Shown in pieces: positions 10,316 through 21,002 of a stretch of DNA of 64,000 nt. Under the pieces are notes generated by a model, which was given only the letters and a program-made list of their open reading frames with translations, did no database searches and was not told the origin of the DNA. Source of the DNA: Pseudogymnoascus destructans (taxonomy: Eukaryota > Ascomycota > Leotiomycetes > Thelebolales > Thelebolaceae); contig NW_020167533.1 of assembly GCF_001641265.1 (NCBI RefSeq), positions 682,001 through 746,000 of the forward strand, written 5' to 3'. A program made the translations under genes and the position numbers. Position 1 is the stretch's first letter. Every line of letters begins with the position of its first letter.

Positions 10316-10395
10316 GTTGCATGTTGAAGGACTCGCTGAGGAGCAGCAGAGTCCCGGGGACATGGACGTACTTATAGGATTCGAGACGAATGCCC

Positions 10396-10411
10396 AGGGG
10401 AAGGGAGCGAG
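10396..10411 (+). other. Element A polypurine tract
   Basis: AGGGGAAGGGAGCGAG abuts the 3' LTR start at 10412. It is the expected plus-strand primer of an LTR retrotransposon. Confidence 0.75.
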
Positions 10412-10886
10412 TGTTACGACGGAACAAGAAGGCTGGCCAACTACAGGACAGGAAGGAGGGAGGTCGCATGAGACCGGCCCTGGTACCTGGAGGGGCAGCG
10501 GGGAATAGTAGTTCCGAAAGTATCACGTGACGGACTCGCAGGATGATGAGAAGAGTCCTAAGAGTCCAGGACTCCGAGGACTCGAGTGAGTTCCCAGGAG
10601 TCCACTAGGCACGTGACGGACTCGCAGGATGATGAAAAGAATCCTAAGAGTCCAGGACTCCGAAGACTCGAGTGAGTTCCCAGGAGTCCACTAGGCACGA
10701 CGCCACTATATAAGTAGATAGTATTTCCTTAGATAGGAGCTTCGTGCTCAACTCAATACAGTATTTGTTATATACTAGTAACGTGTTACTTGAAGCCTTT
10801 GTGTCTGATCCCCTGCCTCCTCTGATAAGTAAACCTTTACGCAAGAGAACCTCTGTGTCTTCTATCGTTTAGAAGTCAGCGTTACA
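10412..10886 (+). repeat. Element A 3' LTR
   Basis: The LTR is 475 bp, with the same structure as the 5' LTR including the U3 tandem duplication. It differs by about five substitutions or indels. It is followed by target duplication AGTTG (10887-10891). Confidence 0.92.
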
Positions 10887-10891
10887 AGTTG

Positions 10892-11074
10892 GCGGATAGC
10901 TAAATATTCAGGATAGTTCGTGGATAGCTCAACTATCCAATATCCACTAGTTTCTGCAACTATCCATTAGCCCCGTCACATGGCAGCCTACCCTGCTTGC
11001 CCCCTGTGACTCACACGTCACATTACTAGGCCCTGGTCCTGTAACCATGACGTCACGTTACCGTAGCTGTAACA
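10892..11074 (-). mobile_element. Solo LTR-D, U3 part
   Basis: This is the U3 half of the LTR-D split by element A; the rest is 3647-3861. It contains a TGACGTCA (CRE-like) and a TGAGTCA (AP-1/Gcn4-like) motif plus several short inverted copies of AACTATCC/GGATAGTT. It is followed by the ATATT target duplication at 11075-11079. A related U3 fragment lies at 14349-14540. Confidence 0.85.
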
Positions 11075-11079
11075 ATATT

Positions 11080-11434
11080 TCCTCGGGTGTGTATCGGTAC
11101 CGATACGAAAGAGCTTGACTTCCGGTAGCTCGTAGCTATCAACGCTCTTGTCCACAATTTCCTCTGTGCTAGTAGGGGGTTCTTAAGGATCTCATATCCT
11201 ATTTGGCGCCAAACGTGTTGGCGACTTTACCAGCTTGTTCTGAAGAATCAAACCCTGATCTACTGGCTGTCTGTGAGATCTCTGGAATCACGGCTATTTG
11301 AAGTCATCAGGTCTCTCGTCCAAAACGTCACCGAGTCGCGGTCGATGTCATAATGGTAGTTCTCCTGAGTCGTTCGAGTGTGGGATATTATTGAAGTATG
11401 GCCGTCCCCAGCAGGCGTGATCTTTTTTGTATAA
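11080..11434 (-). other. Element E 5' leader
   Basis: This is the untranslated leader of element E, aligning base for base (with drift) with 25502-25863 of element B, including the ACTCGGTGACGTT-like block and the GGCGCC block. ATCTTTTTTGTAT at 11420-11432 next to the LTR is the complement of ATACAAAAAAGAT at 11529-11541 in the LTR. The self-priming pairing of B is thus conserved in this older relative. Confidence 0.8.
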
Positions 11435-11692
11435 TGTAAGGACACAGGGCACCCAGCTCACAGTAATAGCATATGAGAGTGCGAGTCGGAGGCTAAACGG
11501 ATGCTATCCTATAGGTCTACTACGAAGGATACAAAAAAGATGATGGGGGAACCCCGTGAGTCGATTGTCTCAAGTACCTGAAACCCATCCGACTTGGTTC
11601 CAACTCAGTTAGCCCACACAAATGATCACACGTGACCCCGCAGCTACCCAGAGTCTACTCCCTAGAATGAGAGACGAGAAGGCATCCTTACA
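11435..11692 (-). repeat. Element E 5' LTR
   Basis: This is a 258-bp diverged copy of LTR-B type, with TGTAAGGATGCC at the outer end and TGTCCTTACA at the inner end, the middle shortened. It is inserted in the integrase coding region of element F; the flanking 5-mer is CATAC (11693-11697), and the matching copy lies outside the window. Confidence 0.8.
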
Positions 11693-14348
11693 CATACATG
11701 TCGAAGGAGTAGCTGTGCTGTTGCTTCTGCAGTTGTGCCTTCTTGGCCTGCAAAGCATGGGATAAAATGGCGTTCTTTGTAAGTCAGCATGCTACGACAA
11801 GGATAGCATTGTTTCCTTCACACAATGGCAATCCTGTAATAAAGTTGAGTGATATGTCCTGCCACGGCTGGCTGCCAACAGGGATTGGTTGAAGAAGTCC
11901 ATTATAAGCATCTCTTGTAGGTTTTGATCTTTTGCAGATATGGCAGTTCTTGGTGTATTGTATAATTGTCTTATCCATCCGGGCCAGTAATACTGTCTTT
12001 TGATGACCCGAATCATCTTCCCAATGCCAGGGTGTCCCATTGCTGGTTGGTCATGAATTTCTTGTAAGAGTTCGACGTGAGCACTTTCTGGAACCCAGAC
12101 TCTATTATGATAATATAAGAGCCCTTCCTTCACCTCGCAATATGCTAGAGCTATGTCTGGACTGTTTCGTTCTCCATTCTGAAGCTTCTGAATAGTGTCT
12201 TTGCATAAGCTGTCTTGATGTTGCGCAGTTTGGATTTTGTCTAGAATACTTGCTTCCTGTAGGTGGACTGGCGCGAGTTGGATGTCTTGATTCACCTTAG
12301 CATCTTCGAATTTCCTTATCTCTTGGAGGTCTGGATGGAGTCTCTTGAGTGGTAGCAGGGTTTGAAGTTGTTGTTTTTGGCGGTCATCTTCTTCGTTCCC
12401 TTCTGGTCTATCTCCTGGTCTTTGAGTTAATGCATCTGCTTTTCCGTTCTGTTTCCCAGGTCGATATATAATTTAAAAGTTAAACCTTGACAGAAACTCA
12501 GCCCATCGAGCTTGCCTTCGAGTAAGCTTCTTTGTTGTCATGAAGTATTCAAGACTCTTGTGATCTGACAAAACTTGGACTGGCATTGCTGTGCCCTCGA
12601 CTTCTGGTCTCCATGCTTCGAAGCATCTGATGATGGCGAGTAACTCCTTGTCATAGATTTCATAATTGCATTCTGCAGGTGCCATCTTTTTCGAGAAGAA
12701 TGCAACTGGATGTAGGATTCCCTTGGCATCTTTCTGTGACAGTACCCCTGAGGAAATAAAATCTGAGGCATCAGCTTCAACATAGGCTGTCTTCTCTCTA
12801 TTGAAATGTCGTAAGACTGGGGCTTCTGTGACAGTCTTTTTCAGAAGTGTGAATGCTTCCTGACATGCTTCTGTCCATTCGAAGACATGGTCTTTTTTTG
12901 TTAAGTTGACAAGTGGTTTCATGATGTTTGAATAGTTCTTGATAAACCTTCGATAGAACACACAGAATCCGATAAAAGCTTGCGTGTCCCGTAATGATTT
13001 TGGTTCTTTCCAATCGAGTATAGTGTTCACCTTTCCAGGATCCATGCAAATTCCATTAACTCCAATGATGAGTCCTAAGAATTTTGTCTCTTGAACGAAG
13101 AATTTGCATTTTGCTATATCTGCTTGTAGTCCTGCTTCTCGAAGCTTTTGTAGAACCATTTTGACATGCTTAACATGTTCCTCCTTACTTGTGCTATAGA
13201 CAAGAAGATCGTCCATGTATGCAGTGACGAATTTGATTATGTATTCCATTAATGTTTCATTCATATATTGTTGGAATGTTGCTGGGCCATTTGTAAGTCC
13301 AAATGGGAGAACTTTGTATTTGTATGATCCAAATCGAGTTTTGAATGTTGTCAGATCTTTGTCCTTCTCTGTCTGCATGCGAATTCGATTAAAGGCATGT
13401 CTAATATCAATCTTTGTAAGATATTTGGCACCCGTGATTTGAGCCAATGTTTCATCAATGAGGGGAAGTGGGTATGAGTCTTTCCTTATGATCGCATTTA
13501 GTTTGCGATAGTCTACGCAAAATTGAAGTCCACCTCATGGTTTGCGTACAAATAACACAGGTGAGGCAAATGGTGCTTTGCTAGCTTCGATGAATCCTTT
13601 GGTAAGATTGTCCTCCACGTATTTCTTCACAAGATCAAGCTCTTCTCAAGACATGTTATAGAGTGGTGCAAGCCCTAGTTTCGAGTTCCCTTCCAACACA
13701 ATGTGATGGTCTGCATATCTGTGAGGCAGGAGCTTGTCTGCAGCCTGTTTTGAGAACACATCGAGATATTTATGGAACTCCTTTGGGAGGATCAGTTTTG
13801 GGTTGATTTCTTTCGTTTCCTCCTTTGCTTGTTCAGCGAGTATATCTTTAAATGATACTGCAAAAACCTTAGCTCCTTTCTGCTTCCGAAGCATATTGAA
13901 TGGTGCAGCTCCAATCATTGTAACAGTGCATTTGTTCTTGTTCTTATAATGAGGTTGGAGGGCTGGCTTCAGAGCTTCTTTATCTTGTATTTGCTTCTCA
14001 GCTTGGGGACTTGTAGTTTTCACTTTTAAAGTGTCTGTTGGTGTAGTGTGCTGGCAGTGACCCTTTGTAAAGATGACTTGGTCGTTTACCATATTGAGTG
14101 TGACTCCATGCTGCTTCATCCAAGCTTTCCCAAGAATGATAGAATGTTTCCCAAGAGTAGTAATGAATAGAGGGCATAAACTTTCAACGTGATCTCCAAT
14201 TTGTAGTCGAGGGTATATAGCATGCGTAACTGTAGGTGCTGCAACTCCATTAAATCCTTCGATGTTCTTTGGTTTTATAAGTTGGATAGGAGTGTTGTTC
14301 TCAATGTCACAATTCGTTTTGCGCCAACAGCATTCACAAAGCTTCCAC
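11693..14348 (-). pseudogene. Element F pol remnant (Ty3/gypsy)
   Basis: This is a minus-strand gypsy pol broken by frameshifts and stops. From high to low coordinates: retropepsin region (PTIQLIKPK-like and ILGKAWMKQHGV, 14300-14100), RT N-terminus (13646-14119), RT core and RNase H open from 13447 to 12473 (VLPFGLTNGPATFQQYM; the catalytic motif reads YMDD; FVEADASDF; SDHKSLEYF), then integrase H2C2 and the start of the core (11784-12295, HDQPAMGHPG, CHICKRSKP, DISLNFITGLP). It ends at 11692 where element E is inserted. No gag is present upstream: the protease is cut at 14348 by an LTR-D fragment. Related F pieces lie at 23.8-25.1 kb (gag) and 56.7-57.6 kb (pol end). Confidence 0.85.
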
Positions 14349-14540
14349 TGTTACGGCTACAGTAACATGATGTCATGGTTACAGGGCCAGGGCCTAGTAA
14401 CGTGACGTGTGAGTCACAGGGGGCAAGCGGGGTAGGCTGCCATGTGATGGGGCTAATGGATAGTTGCAGAAACTATAGTTGAGCTATCCACGAACTATCC
14501 TGAATATCTAGCTATCCGCCAACTATCCAGATTACCCATG
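14349..14540 (+). mobile_element. LTR-D fragment (U3 only)
   Basis: The fragment starts TGTTACGGCTACAG and follows the LTR-D U3 at 10892-11074 (inverted) to CCCATG at 14540, where the R/U5 part seen at 3647-3843 is missing. One end lies inside F protease. The other abuts F-leader-like sequence, suggesting a deletion that removed the U5 and F gag. Confidence 0.7.
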
Positions 14541-14814
14541 TTCTGTGGTGTTCTGGAATCGACTTTAGGATATGGTTGTAGGGTTTCCAAAGAAGGGAAT
14601 TCAAATTTCAGTATCAAGGTTCAGGCTCAGAGAGCAAAAGAAAGGTGAGATTCAATCTTATGTTACAATGGTCACGGAGGTCAAGAAGCCAGTCTGGAGA
14701 ATAATAAGCTAGATTGAATCTAAAGAGAGAAAAAGAAGAAGAAGGAAGGAAGGTGAGGCTATTCCTCGTAATATACAGTTGTCCGCTTAGCGGTTGTAGC
14801 CTTGGTGGCTAAGG
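14541..14814 (-). other. F-type leader/LTR-like sequence
   Basis: TTCTGGAATCGACTTTAGGA and the next ~130 bp resemble 33000-33140, which lies upstream of the F-type gag at 25090. This is probably the 5' leader or LTR of element F, cut off from its gag. The downstream part (14700-14814) is purine-rich and unrecognised. Confidence 0.45.
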
Positions 14815-14938
14815 CTGCACCCATAACAACCGTAACAACCATAACAACTGTAACAACCGTAACAACTGTAACAACCATAACAACTGTAACAACTGTAACA
14901 ACTGTAACAACCGTAACAACCGTAACAAGCTGTAAGCT
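14815..14938 (+). repeat. 9-bp tandem repeat (AACAACYGT)
   Basis: There are about 14 units of AACAACCGT/AACAACTGT/AACAACCAT in tandem, immediately upstream of a truncated transposase. Confidence 0.85.
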
Positions 14939-14957
14939 ATAATCGTAACAGTTACAA

Positions 14958-15876
14958 GCCTTTTATACACATGTAGGATCAACAAGGGATATACTACTAA
15001 CGATGGATAACTTTTCAGCACATGCTCTAGCCTTAGAATTGGCTCCTCCTCCTTCAAACATTCTAATATGCTGGCTACCGCTTAATGCTACTAGCAATAT
15101 CAGCCTCTTGATCAAGGAATTATTGCCTCATTTAAAATTCATTACCGTTGTCAGTGGCTTGCATACATGCTACAGGCATTCGACTCAGACCAAGATCCTC
15201 TCGTAACGATGAACATTCATCTTGCAATTCGATGGGCATTACGGAGTTGGTTTTATCACGTTACAGGGACGACTATCTACAACTGTTTTCAGAAGTCGAC
15301 TCTTCTTGTCAATTCAATCAACCTTCCAGTACAGCTTGAGCCTTCTGGCCTTCAACAATTATATGAACAAGTTATACAATCTGGCCGAATACACGATGTC
15401 ATGAGCATAAACAGCTTCCTCAATCCGATTGTGGAGCAAGAGGAGGAAGACATAACGGGAGGAGGGACTGAGACACAGGAGGAGCTTAAAGATAGACTTC
15501 TTCAAGAGGTGATACAGGATGAGCTCGGCTCTCATGAGGCCCAAGATGATGATGAAGACGAAGTCCAAGCTGAGCAGCCTACATACTCACTGCAGGCTGC
15601 CAGCAACGCTCTACAAGTTCTGATTGGGTTCACAGAGAGCAGAGAAGATATCCAGACCTCTTATTTGAGGTTATTTGAGCGGGGGTCAACTGGAGGAATT
15701 AAAGCGGAACGGGTATTCACAAGGCACATTAGATAGTTGGATTACATAAGCTTCATATATACGATATCCTCATCATTGCGATATATTTTGGCTGCACGGA
15801 ATCAATCGTCTTAACGAGGCTGTACTGTATATAGATTATCGCTATACAGAGGATCGTTATAACCAGGGTATGACTG
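14958..15876 (+). pseudogene. Pogo/Fot1-like transposase, C-terminal half with right terminal repeat
   Basis: This is the C-terminal half of a DDE_1-superfamily (pogo/Fot1) transposase. It opens at THVGSTRDILLTMDNFSAH (14970-15020), which holds the second catalytic Asp in the M-D-N-F-S-A-H motif, and continues ICWLPLNATS. A frameshift near 15100-15170 moves it to the ORF 15167-15736 (IRWALRSWFYHVTGTTIYNCF, LYEQVIQSGRIHDVM). The N-terminal HTH and first Asp are missing at the repeat junction. Downstream, 15830-15876 matches (inverted) the terminal repeat of the copy at 41350-41404, ending ACTG followed by TA (15877-15878), so the right end is probably intact. Confidence 0.8.
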
Positions 15877-15878
15877 TA

Positions 15879-17592
15879 GGTATATAACTTAAGTGGCGGC
15901 CTCTAAGCGGGTGGTGAGACAAAATTGCTGTCTCAGGTCCACTCGGTAGCGACGTTGAGAGTTTGACAACCATCAAGGTGCAACGGGCGACCACCCAGAC
16001 CGCCACCTGTTTCTGTTCACCGCTGCTGTACTCCTCAATGCCACGTTCCGGGCTTCCATGCGTTGCGGAAGCCCAGAACGGATGGGATAAATGGGCGCAA
16101 ATGGGCGCAAATGGGCGCGAAGCCAGGGTCCACGCTTTGGGAAACTTGGACGAAAATTGTCAGAAGCCAAAGGCTAGCTCCCACGCCGAAGCCGCCGGGC
16201 AGCTATCCTTCCGGACTCTCCTCATCTTGTTGCCTACTCAACCGCTCCAGTCCAGAGAGGATCGCAGGATACCCATTAAATTTCTGACTGAATGCATCGT
16301 CGGCGCGTGACGCCGGCTATTACCCTCTCAATCAGCCAGCAGCGGTTATGAAGCTGATGATATCAGGACTCCGGTGTTGCCAAGGACAAGCTCTGGAGCA
16401 AGAATGATGCATCACGAACAGGCGAAGCCGAATGTTTTGAGAGAGGCTACAGGGCGATCTTGAGTCTGGTCGGATTAGTTCGCGATTGGGGTGTAAACAA
16501 GCCGATTCAAGCTCGATCTGTACAGGAAGTTCACACCGTCCATTGATCAATCATAATAGCCGGTAAGTACAGAATTGACATCTGTAGGGCTCTTTTAACC
16601 TCAGGGGTCTTTTTCTCTTTTCCTTCGACCAGTGGGGCGGTTGGTCAATTCGAGCGCGTGCCCAGATGTTTCTTGTCTGGGGTGGCAGCCACCAATTTAA
16701 TGCCAACTCGAACAAGCGAGTTTCAACATCACGCCTCGAAATGCTGGGTGGGGTCGAGCTCTAAAGAAAGACACCTCTTGTCATATCCTACGATTCTGAT
16801 TATAGCATCAATCAAAAAGATCGGATCGTCTGTGGTAGAGTACTTGATCCGTGGAGCCGCAATGAGATCATCTCACATGTTGCGAATCTTCAGACAGGTC
16901 CCAAGCAAGGCGTTTATCCGATGCCGTTGTGTGGCTCGTGAAGGCCGGGGTGCGGATTCCGAACACACTTGTAACATCAACGATACTCGCCTTCAAACAC
17001 CAAACACGCATATGACGAAAGCCGCGCTCGACAGCAAACGCCCGCACGGCCCCGGAAACACTGGAGATCGCCCGTTCTGGCCTGATAAATTCCACATGGA
17101 CTATGCTTCAAGCCCATGCATGATTAGAAACTGATTTTTGTCTCCAAGTTTTACCATCCTAATCATCGCTATGCGGATGACTAGAGCAGATCCTGCAGCT
17201 GCACGCATCTATATAGCTTCGTCTTCTCCCCGATTCATGATCCTTTCTCTTGTTCTTGCCTCCACAACCTGTCGACTACTCTCCTTAGCAGCCTCATTTC
17301 GTACTCTCTTTATTGCCCAACTGGCTTGGCTGCTTACGTTCTTTACATTTAATATTTTATCGGTGTGCTTTATTTATTTACAACCCACCATCCTCAGATA
17401 TAACTTCCTGCGAAGTCCCATCTTCAAAACCACAATTTACATTCTTCAACAGCTCGGCCTGCTCCATTTTATAACTTTCGATTCTTCATCTCCCCGTTTT
17501 CTGGGAAACCCCTCTATCTACTTATCTTCATATCACTGTCGTCTACACCACCGAGTATAACTATCAAACAACCCACATGATCAACGGCCATT
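15879..17592. other. Intergenic, host-like; no gene identified
   Basis: The region is mixed in composition, more GC-balanced than the flanking transposons. There are open frames at 16658-17134 (+) and 17138-17560 (+), but neither has a recognisable domain or convincing splice structure. The last ~350 bp are pyrimidine-rich and could be promoter and 5' UTR of the Myb-like gene at 17593. Confidence 0.5.
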
Positions 17593-18515
17593 ATGTCTCC
17601 AACTCTGATGAACACCTCGGTGCACATGGCATCCAGCCTACGCACGACACCTCCCTCCTACTTTCTCGACCGTCGTGAATATGGCGTAACCAAGAACCGC
17701 ACGAAACCCGCCTCCACCGGCGGCGGCCGCGCATGGAGCGAAGAAGAAGTTCGCCTTCACCACCCTAATTTTCACAATCACACCCACTAACCGTTCACTT
17801 GTAGGAAGTCTACCTCCTCCAAACACGCCTCCAAAAGATGCCTTATAAGCACATCGCCGCGCACCTCAAGAAGACCGAGCTCGCCTGCCGCCTGCACTAC
17901 CACCAGCTCTCGCACGGCTCTAACCGCCGCAAGCGCACAACCTCCATGTCCTCCGCGGCCTCGACAGCCTGCCTCACCCCACCACCCCCAACAATCCCCT
18001 CCCCGATCCGCGAACTCCCCATCTCGCCCCCATCATACTCTACATCCCCGACTCCAACGACGCCCCTCATCACCCTTCCCCGCCTCCCGCCCGTCGTCAT
18101 CCTCCCCAAACCCTCCCCAGTCACCACCACGTCACTCACCCAGCACGCACCCCCACCTCGGGCCGCACTCCGTCTGAACTGCTCCGTCGCCGCCTCCGCT
18201 CTGACTCCGAGTGACATCGACAAAGAACGCCTGCGCCGCATCTACGACATCCACCGCGCGGCCTTCTGGTACGCCATCGCGGCAGAGTACGGCGCCCAGG
18301 CGCCGCCCGCACTACTGGAGGAAGTGTGGCGCAGGGGCGGGTGGTGCGCGCCGCCTACACCATGTGGTAGCCCTGAGGGGGACGTCCGCGATACGACAGA
18401 GAAGAGGGGGTCTAGCATTAGTGATTTGTTGGGGATTGATGCGAGTCCCAGAAGTCCGAGGGAGAGGGAGCTGATTAAGCGGTTGGAGGAGGAGGGGAGG
18501 CTGAAGATGGTCTAG
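17593..18515 (+). CDS. Myb/SANT-like DNA-binding protein, two exons
   Basis: Exon 1 is 17593-17748, with a 56-bp intron 17749-17804 (GTTCGC..., branch-like CACTAACC, TTGTAG), and exon 2 is 17805-18515; total 288 residues. The splice joins GGGRAWSEEE to EVYLLQTRLQKMPYKHIAAHLKKTELACRLHYH, a Myb/SANT-type helix-turn-helix repeat familiar in Pezizomycotina hypothetical proteins. Helix 3 would be KKTELACRLHYHQLSHG. The rest is Pro/Ser/Thr-rich and low complexity, with a helical patch (DKERLRRIYDIHRAAFWYAIA) and a charged C-terminus. An earlier ATG at 17577 (MINGHYVSN) is in another frame; it resembles the start of relatives, so an indel or extra intron near 17590-17640 is possible. Probably nuclear; no partner known from context. 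Confidence 0.8.
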
Positions 18516-19764
18516 TGGATGGATTCTGGTCTTGTGGGGACGGGGAGGAAGGCGTTGGTGTTTGTGGTGTTTGTGCGGTGTTGTTTTCTTCTTCACGTTT
18601 TCTGGGTCTGGAATGGGGTTGGAGTTGGTGGTAGGGATGACGTTCAACGAAGGTAATGACTACGGGGGATTCAAGGATTTATTCTCTTCTATCTGATCAC
18701 AAGGCTTTTGGTGGGTGGTTTGGTGCGCTGTTACCGGTATCGGCGTCGGAGTTGTTGGCGCTGATGATTGAGGTGGGCTGGGTAAGGGGGCGGGGGAGGG
18801 AAAGGAGGAAGGCGTGGAGGAGTAGATTTCTTGGTGGTTTCTTATTCATGCAACCTTTTTTGTCGTGGGGTTCGTTAGGGTTATATTGTGCTGTGTTTAT
18901 GTCAATGATTGGAGTTATGGCGTATGCTTCCGTGCTATTGTTTCTATTCGATGTACTCTGTGGCTACCACCACCGTCGCCATCACCGTAAAATCTCTTGG
19001 TTTATACTCTACCTATTACGTAGACACGAGCTTGCATGTGGGTAAGTATATTAACTTACCTTCATACCTACGTATACCGGTCACCCCCACCCAGCTGCCC
19101 TTCTACAATCCACCATTTCCGCGTCTAATGGTACCTATAGTTGACTAGATGAGTAACCTTTACATATGACCCAAAACAAGTGGCTACCTATGGACATTTG
19201 TTTTAGAGGGAGGTGTAGCAATGGCAATGTTATATATTGTTTTTCTAGAAGTATCTCTGCCACTCTTCGAAGAAACCTTTCTTGCCTCTAGAGAATGGCG
19301 ACTCAACCCAGTGGAGATTGAGATCTGCCGACCACGCGATGATGATGGAACGTTTAATCCCATTGGAACTTGCTCAGGTGCCGTTTAGGTTGCTGGTCAT
19401 CCAAAAACTGCAAATTGGCTTCCCCAAGATACGAATCATACACTCTCTCGTCTCCTTCTCTGGCTGTGATTCGAGCCTCTTCGCCCGTAGGTTGCTGTGC
19501 TGATCTATTCGCCCAGGTATTAACTACTGGAGGCCTTTCGGGCGTTTCAAGGGTTGGCGACGTATAGTTACGGCCACCTTGCAAGCTTTCATTGTCGTGT
19601 ATCACTGGTTGATAGTCGGCTTGAATCAGCTCCTGGTTATATTGTGCATTTTCGCTATGGATAAGGACTGCCTTCGTGGAGCTAACTGCTCTTCATTATG
19701 CCGAGCAAACAGAGGAGGAGGTGATCCCGGCCATGGATGATCTGTTTGCTGAGATCCGGGCGAC
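18516..19764. other. Intergenic; no supported gene
   Basis: The region holds the 3' flank of the Myb-like gene and then AT-richer sequence. ORFs at 18656-19045 (+) and 19354-19605 (-) have no recognisable domain. A short open stretch before the TAA at 19766 (TALHYAEQTEEEVIPAMDDL) could be the tail of a host exon truncated by the retroelement remnant; weak evidence. Confidence 0.4.
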
Positions 19765-21002
19765 TTAAACGAGTTACATGACCGGTTTCAAGGAGCTAAG
19801 ATATTCACGAAACTAGACATCAAGTTATGCCCTTTGGACTAACGAACGCACTAGCATCTATGCAAAGGCTTATGAATGAAGCCCTTTATGAATACCTAGA
19901 CGTATTCGTCATCGTCTACTTAGACGACATATTAGTCTACTCTAAAGACGTAACAGAACATGTAAACCACGTTAAGAAGGTGTTACAAAGGTTGAAGGAA
20001 TACAACCTACTTCTTAAGCTAGAGAAATGCAAATTCTATAAGAATCAAGTTGAATTCTTAGGTTAAATCATCGGAACGCATGGCATAAAAATGGACCAAG
20101 CAAAGGTCATAGCAGTGTTAGAATGGCTAACACTAACCACAGTTAAAGAAGTACAAGCCTTCTTAGGTTTCGCTAACTTCTACTAGAGGGTTATTATAGG
20201 ATATTCTAAGGTAGCTCAACTACCTACAGAGCTTACAAGGAAAGACCTTACGTTCAAATGGACAAACAAGGCAGAGGCTGCTTTCTAAGAACTCAAGATA
20301 AAGTTTATAGAAGCACCTATCTTAGTGTTACGACGGAACAAGAAGGCTGGCCAACTACAGGACAGGAAGGAGGGAGGTCGCATGAGACCAGCCCTGGTAC
20401 CTGGAGGGGCAGCGGGGAATAGTAGTTCTGAAAGTATCACGTGACGGACTCGCAGGATGATAAGAAGAGTCCTAAGAGTCCAGGACTCCGAGGACTCGAG
20501 TGAGTTCCCAGGAGTCCACTAGGCACGTGACGGACTCGCAGGATGATGAGAAGAATCCTAAGAGTCCAGGACTCCGAGGACTCGAGTGAGTTCCCAAGAG
20601 TCCACTAGGCACGACGCCACTATATAAGTAGATAGTATTTCCTTAGATAGGAGCTTCGTGCTCAACTCAATACAGTATTTGTTATATACTAGTAACGTGT
20701 TACTTGAAGCCTTTGTGTCTGATCCCCTGCCTCCTCTGATAAGTAAACCTTTACGCAAGAGAACCTCTGTGCCTTCTATCGTTTAGAAGTCAGCGTTACA
20801 CTTAGCCATATTCAACCCTGCAAAGAAGATAGTCCTAGAGACAGGCTCTTCTGATTTCGGGATTAGAGCATGTCTAAGTCAACTAGACAAAGATGGAAAG
20901 CTCAAGCTAGTTGCATATTACTCTAGGAAACTCTTACCTACAGAGCTTAACTATGACATCTACAACAAGGAGCTAATAGCTATTGTCGTTGCTTTTGAGC
21001 AG
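19765..21002 (+). pseudogene. Decayed element-A-like pol (RT/RNase H), split by a solo LTR-A
   Basis: The fragment starts at GAGTTACATGACCGGTTTCAAGG, equivalent to about 7240 in element A, loses ~90 bp, then follows A from CAAGTTATGCCCTTTGG. It holds RT with Y-L-D-D and RNase H beginnings up to KELIAIVVAFEQ at 21002, where a transposase takes over. Differences from A are strongly biased to C-to-T and G-to-A (CCAACACCG to CTAACACTA, CTAGGCTTC to TTAGGTTTC), with stops in frame, as expected from RIP-like mutation. It is interrupted at 20326-20800 by a solo LTR-A with target duplication CTTAG. Confidence 0.85.
20326..20800 (+). mobile_element. Solo LTR-A
   Basis: This is a 475-bp LTR of the element A family (TGTTACGACGG...GCGTTACA) flanked by CTTAG at 20321-20325 and 20801-20805. 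It interrupts the A-like pol remnant and preserves its frame on both sides. U3 tandem units are present. Confidence 0.95.

Larger units (their letters stand above)
3862..10886 (+). mobile_element. Element A: full-length Ty3/gypsy chromodomain retrotransposon
   Basis: This is a complete 7,025-bp LTR retrotransposon bounded by ~475-bp LTRs (TGTTACGACGG...GCGTTACA) and a 5-bp target duplication AGTTG. Its order is 5' LTR, primer site, gag, pol in the -1 frame (protease, RT, RNase H, integrase, chromodomain), an antisense zinc-cluster ORF, polypurine tract, 3' LTR. The two LTRs differ at about five positions, so it is not brand new. Pol contains two in-frame TGA codons, so this copy is probably non-autonomous. 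A solo LTR of the family lies at 20326-20800 and an older pol relative at 19765-21002. It sits within solo LTR-D. Confidence 0.95.

Noticed and set aside
14815..14938. Tandem AACAACYGT units considered as a CRISPR-like array
   Set aside because: There are no unique spacers; it is a simple 9-bp tandem repeat in a eukaryotic genome.
16658..17560. Two long ORFs upstream of the Myb-like gene
   Set aside because: No domain, poor codon character and no splice structure; treated as promoter/UTR or non-coding.
18656..19045. 129-codon ORF with hydrophobic segments downstream of the Myb-like gene
   Set aside because: Low-complexity Trp/Gly/Arg-rich start and no family resemblance; likely chance ORF in the 3' flank.
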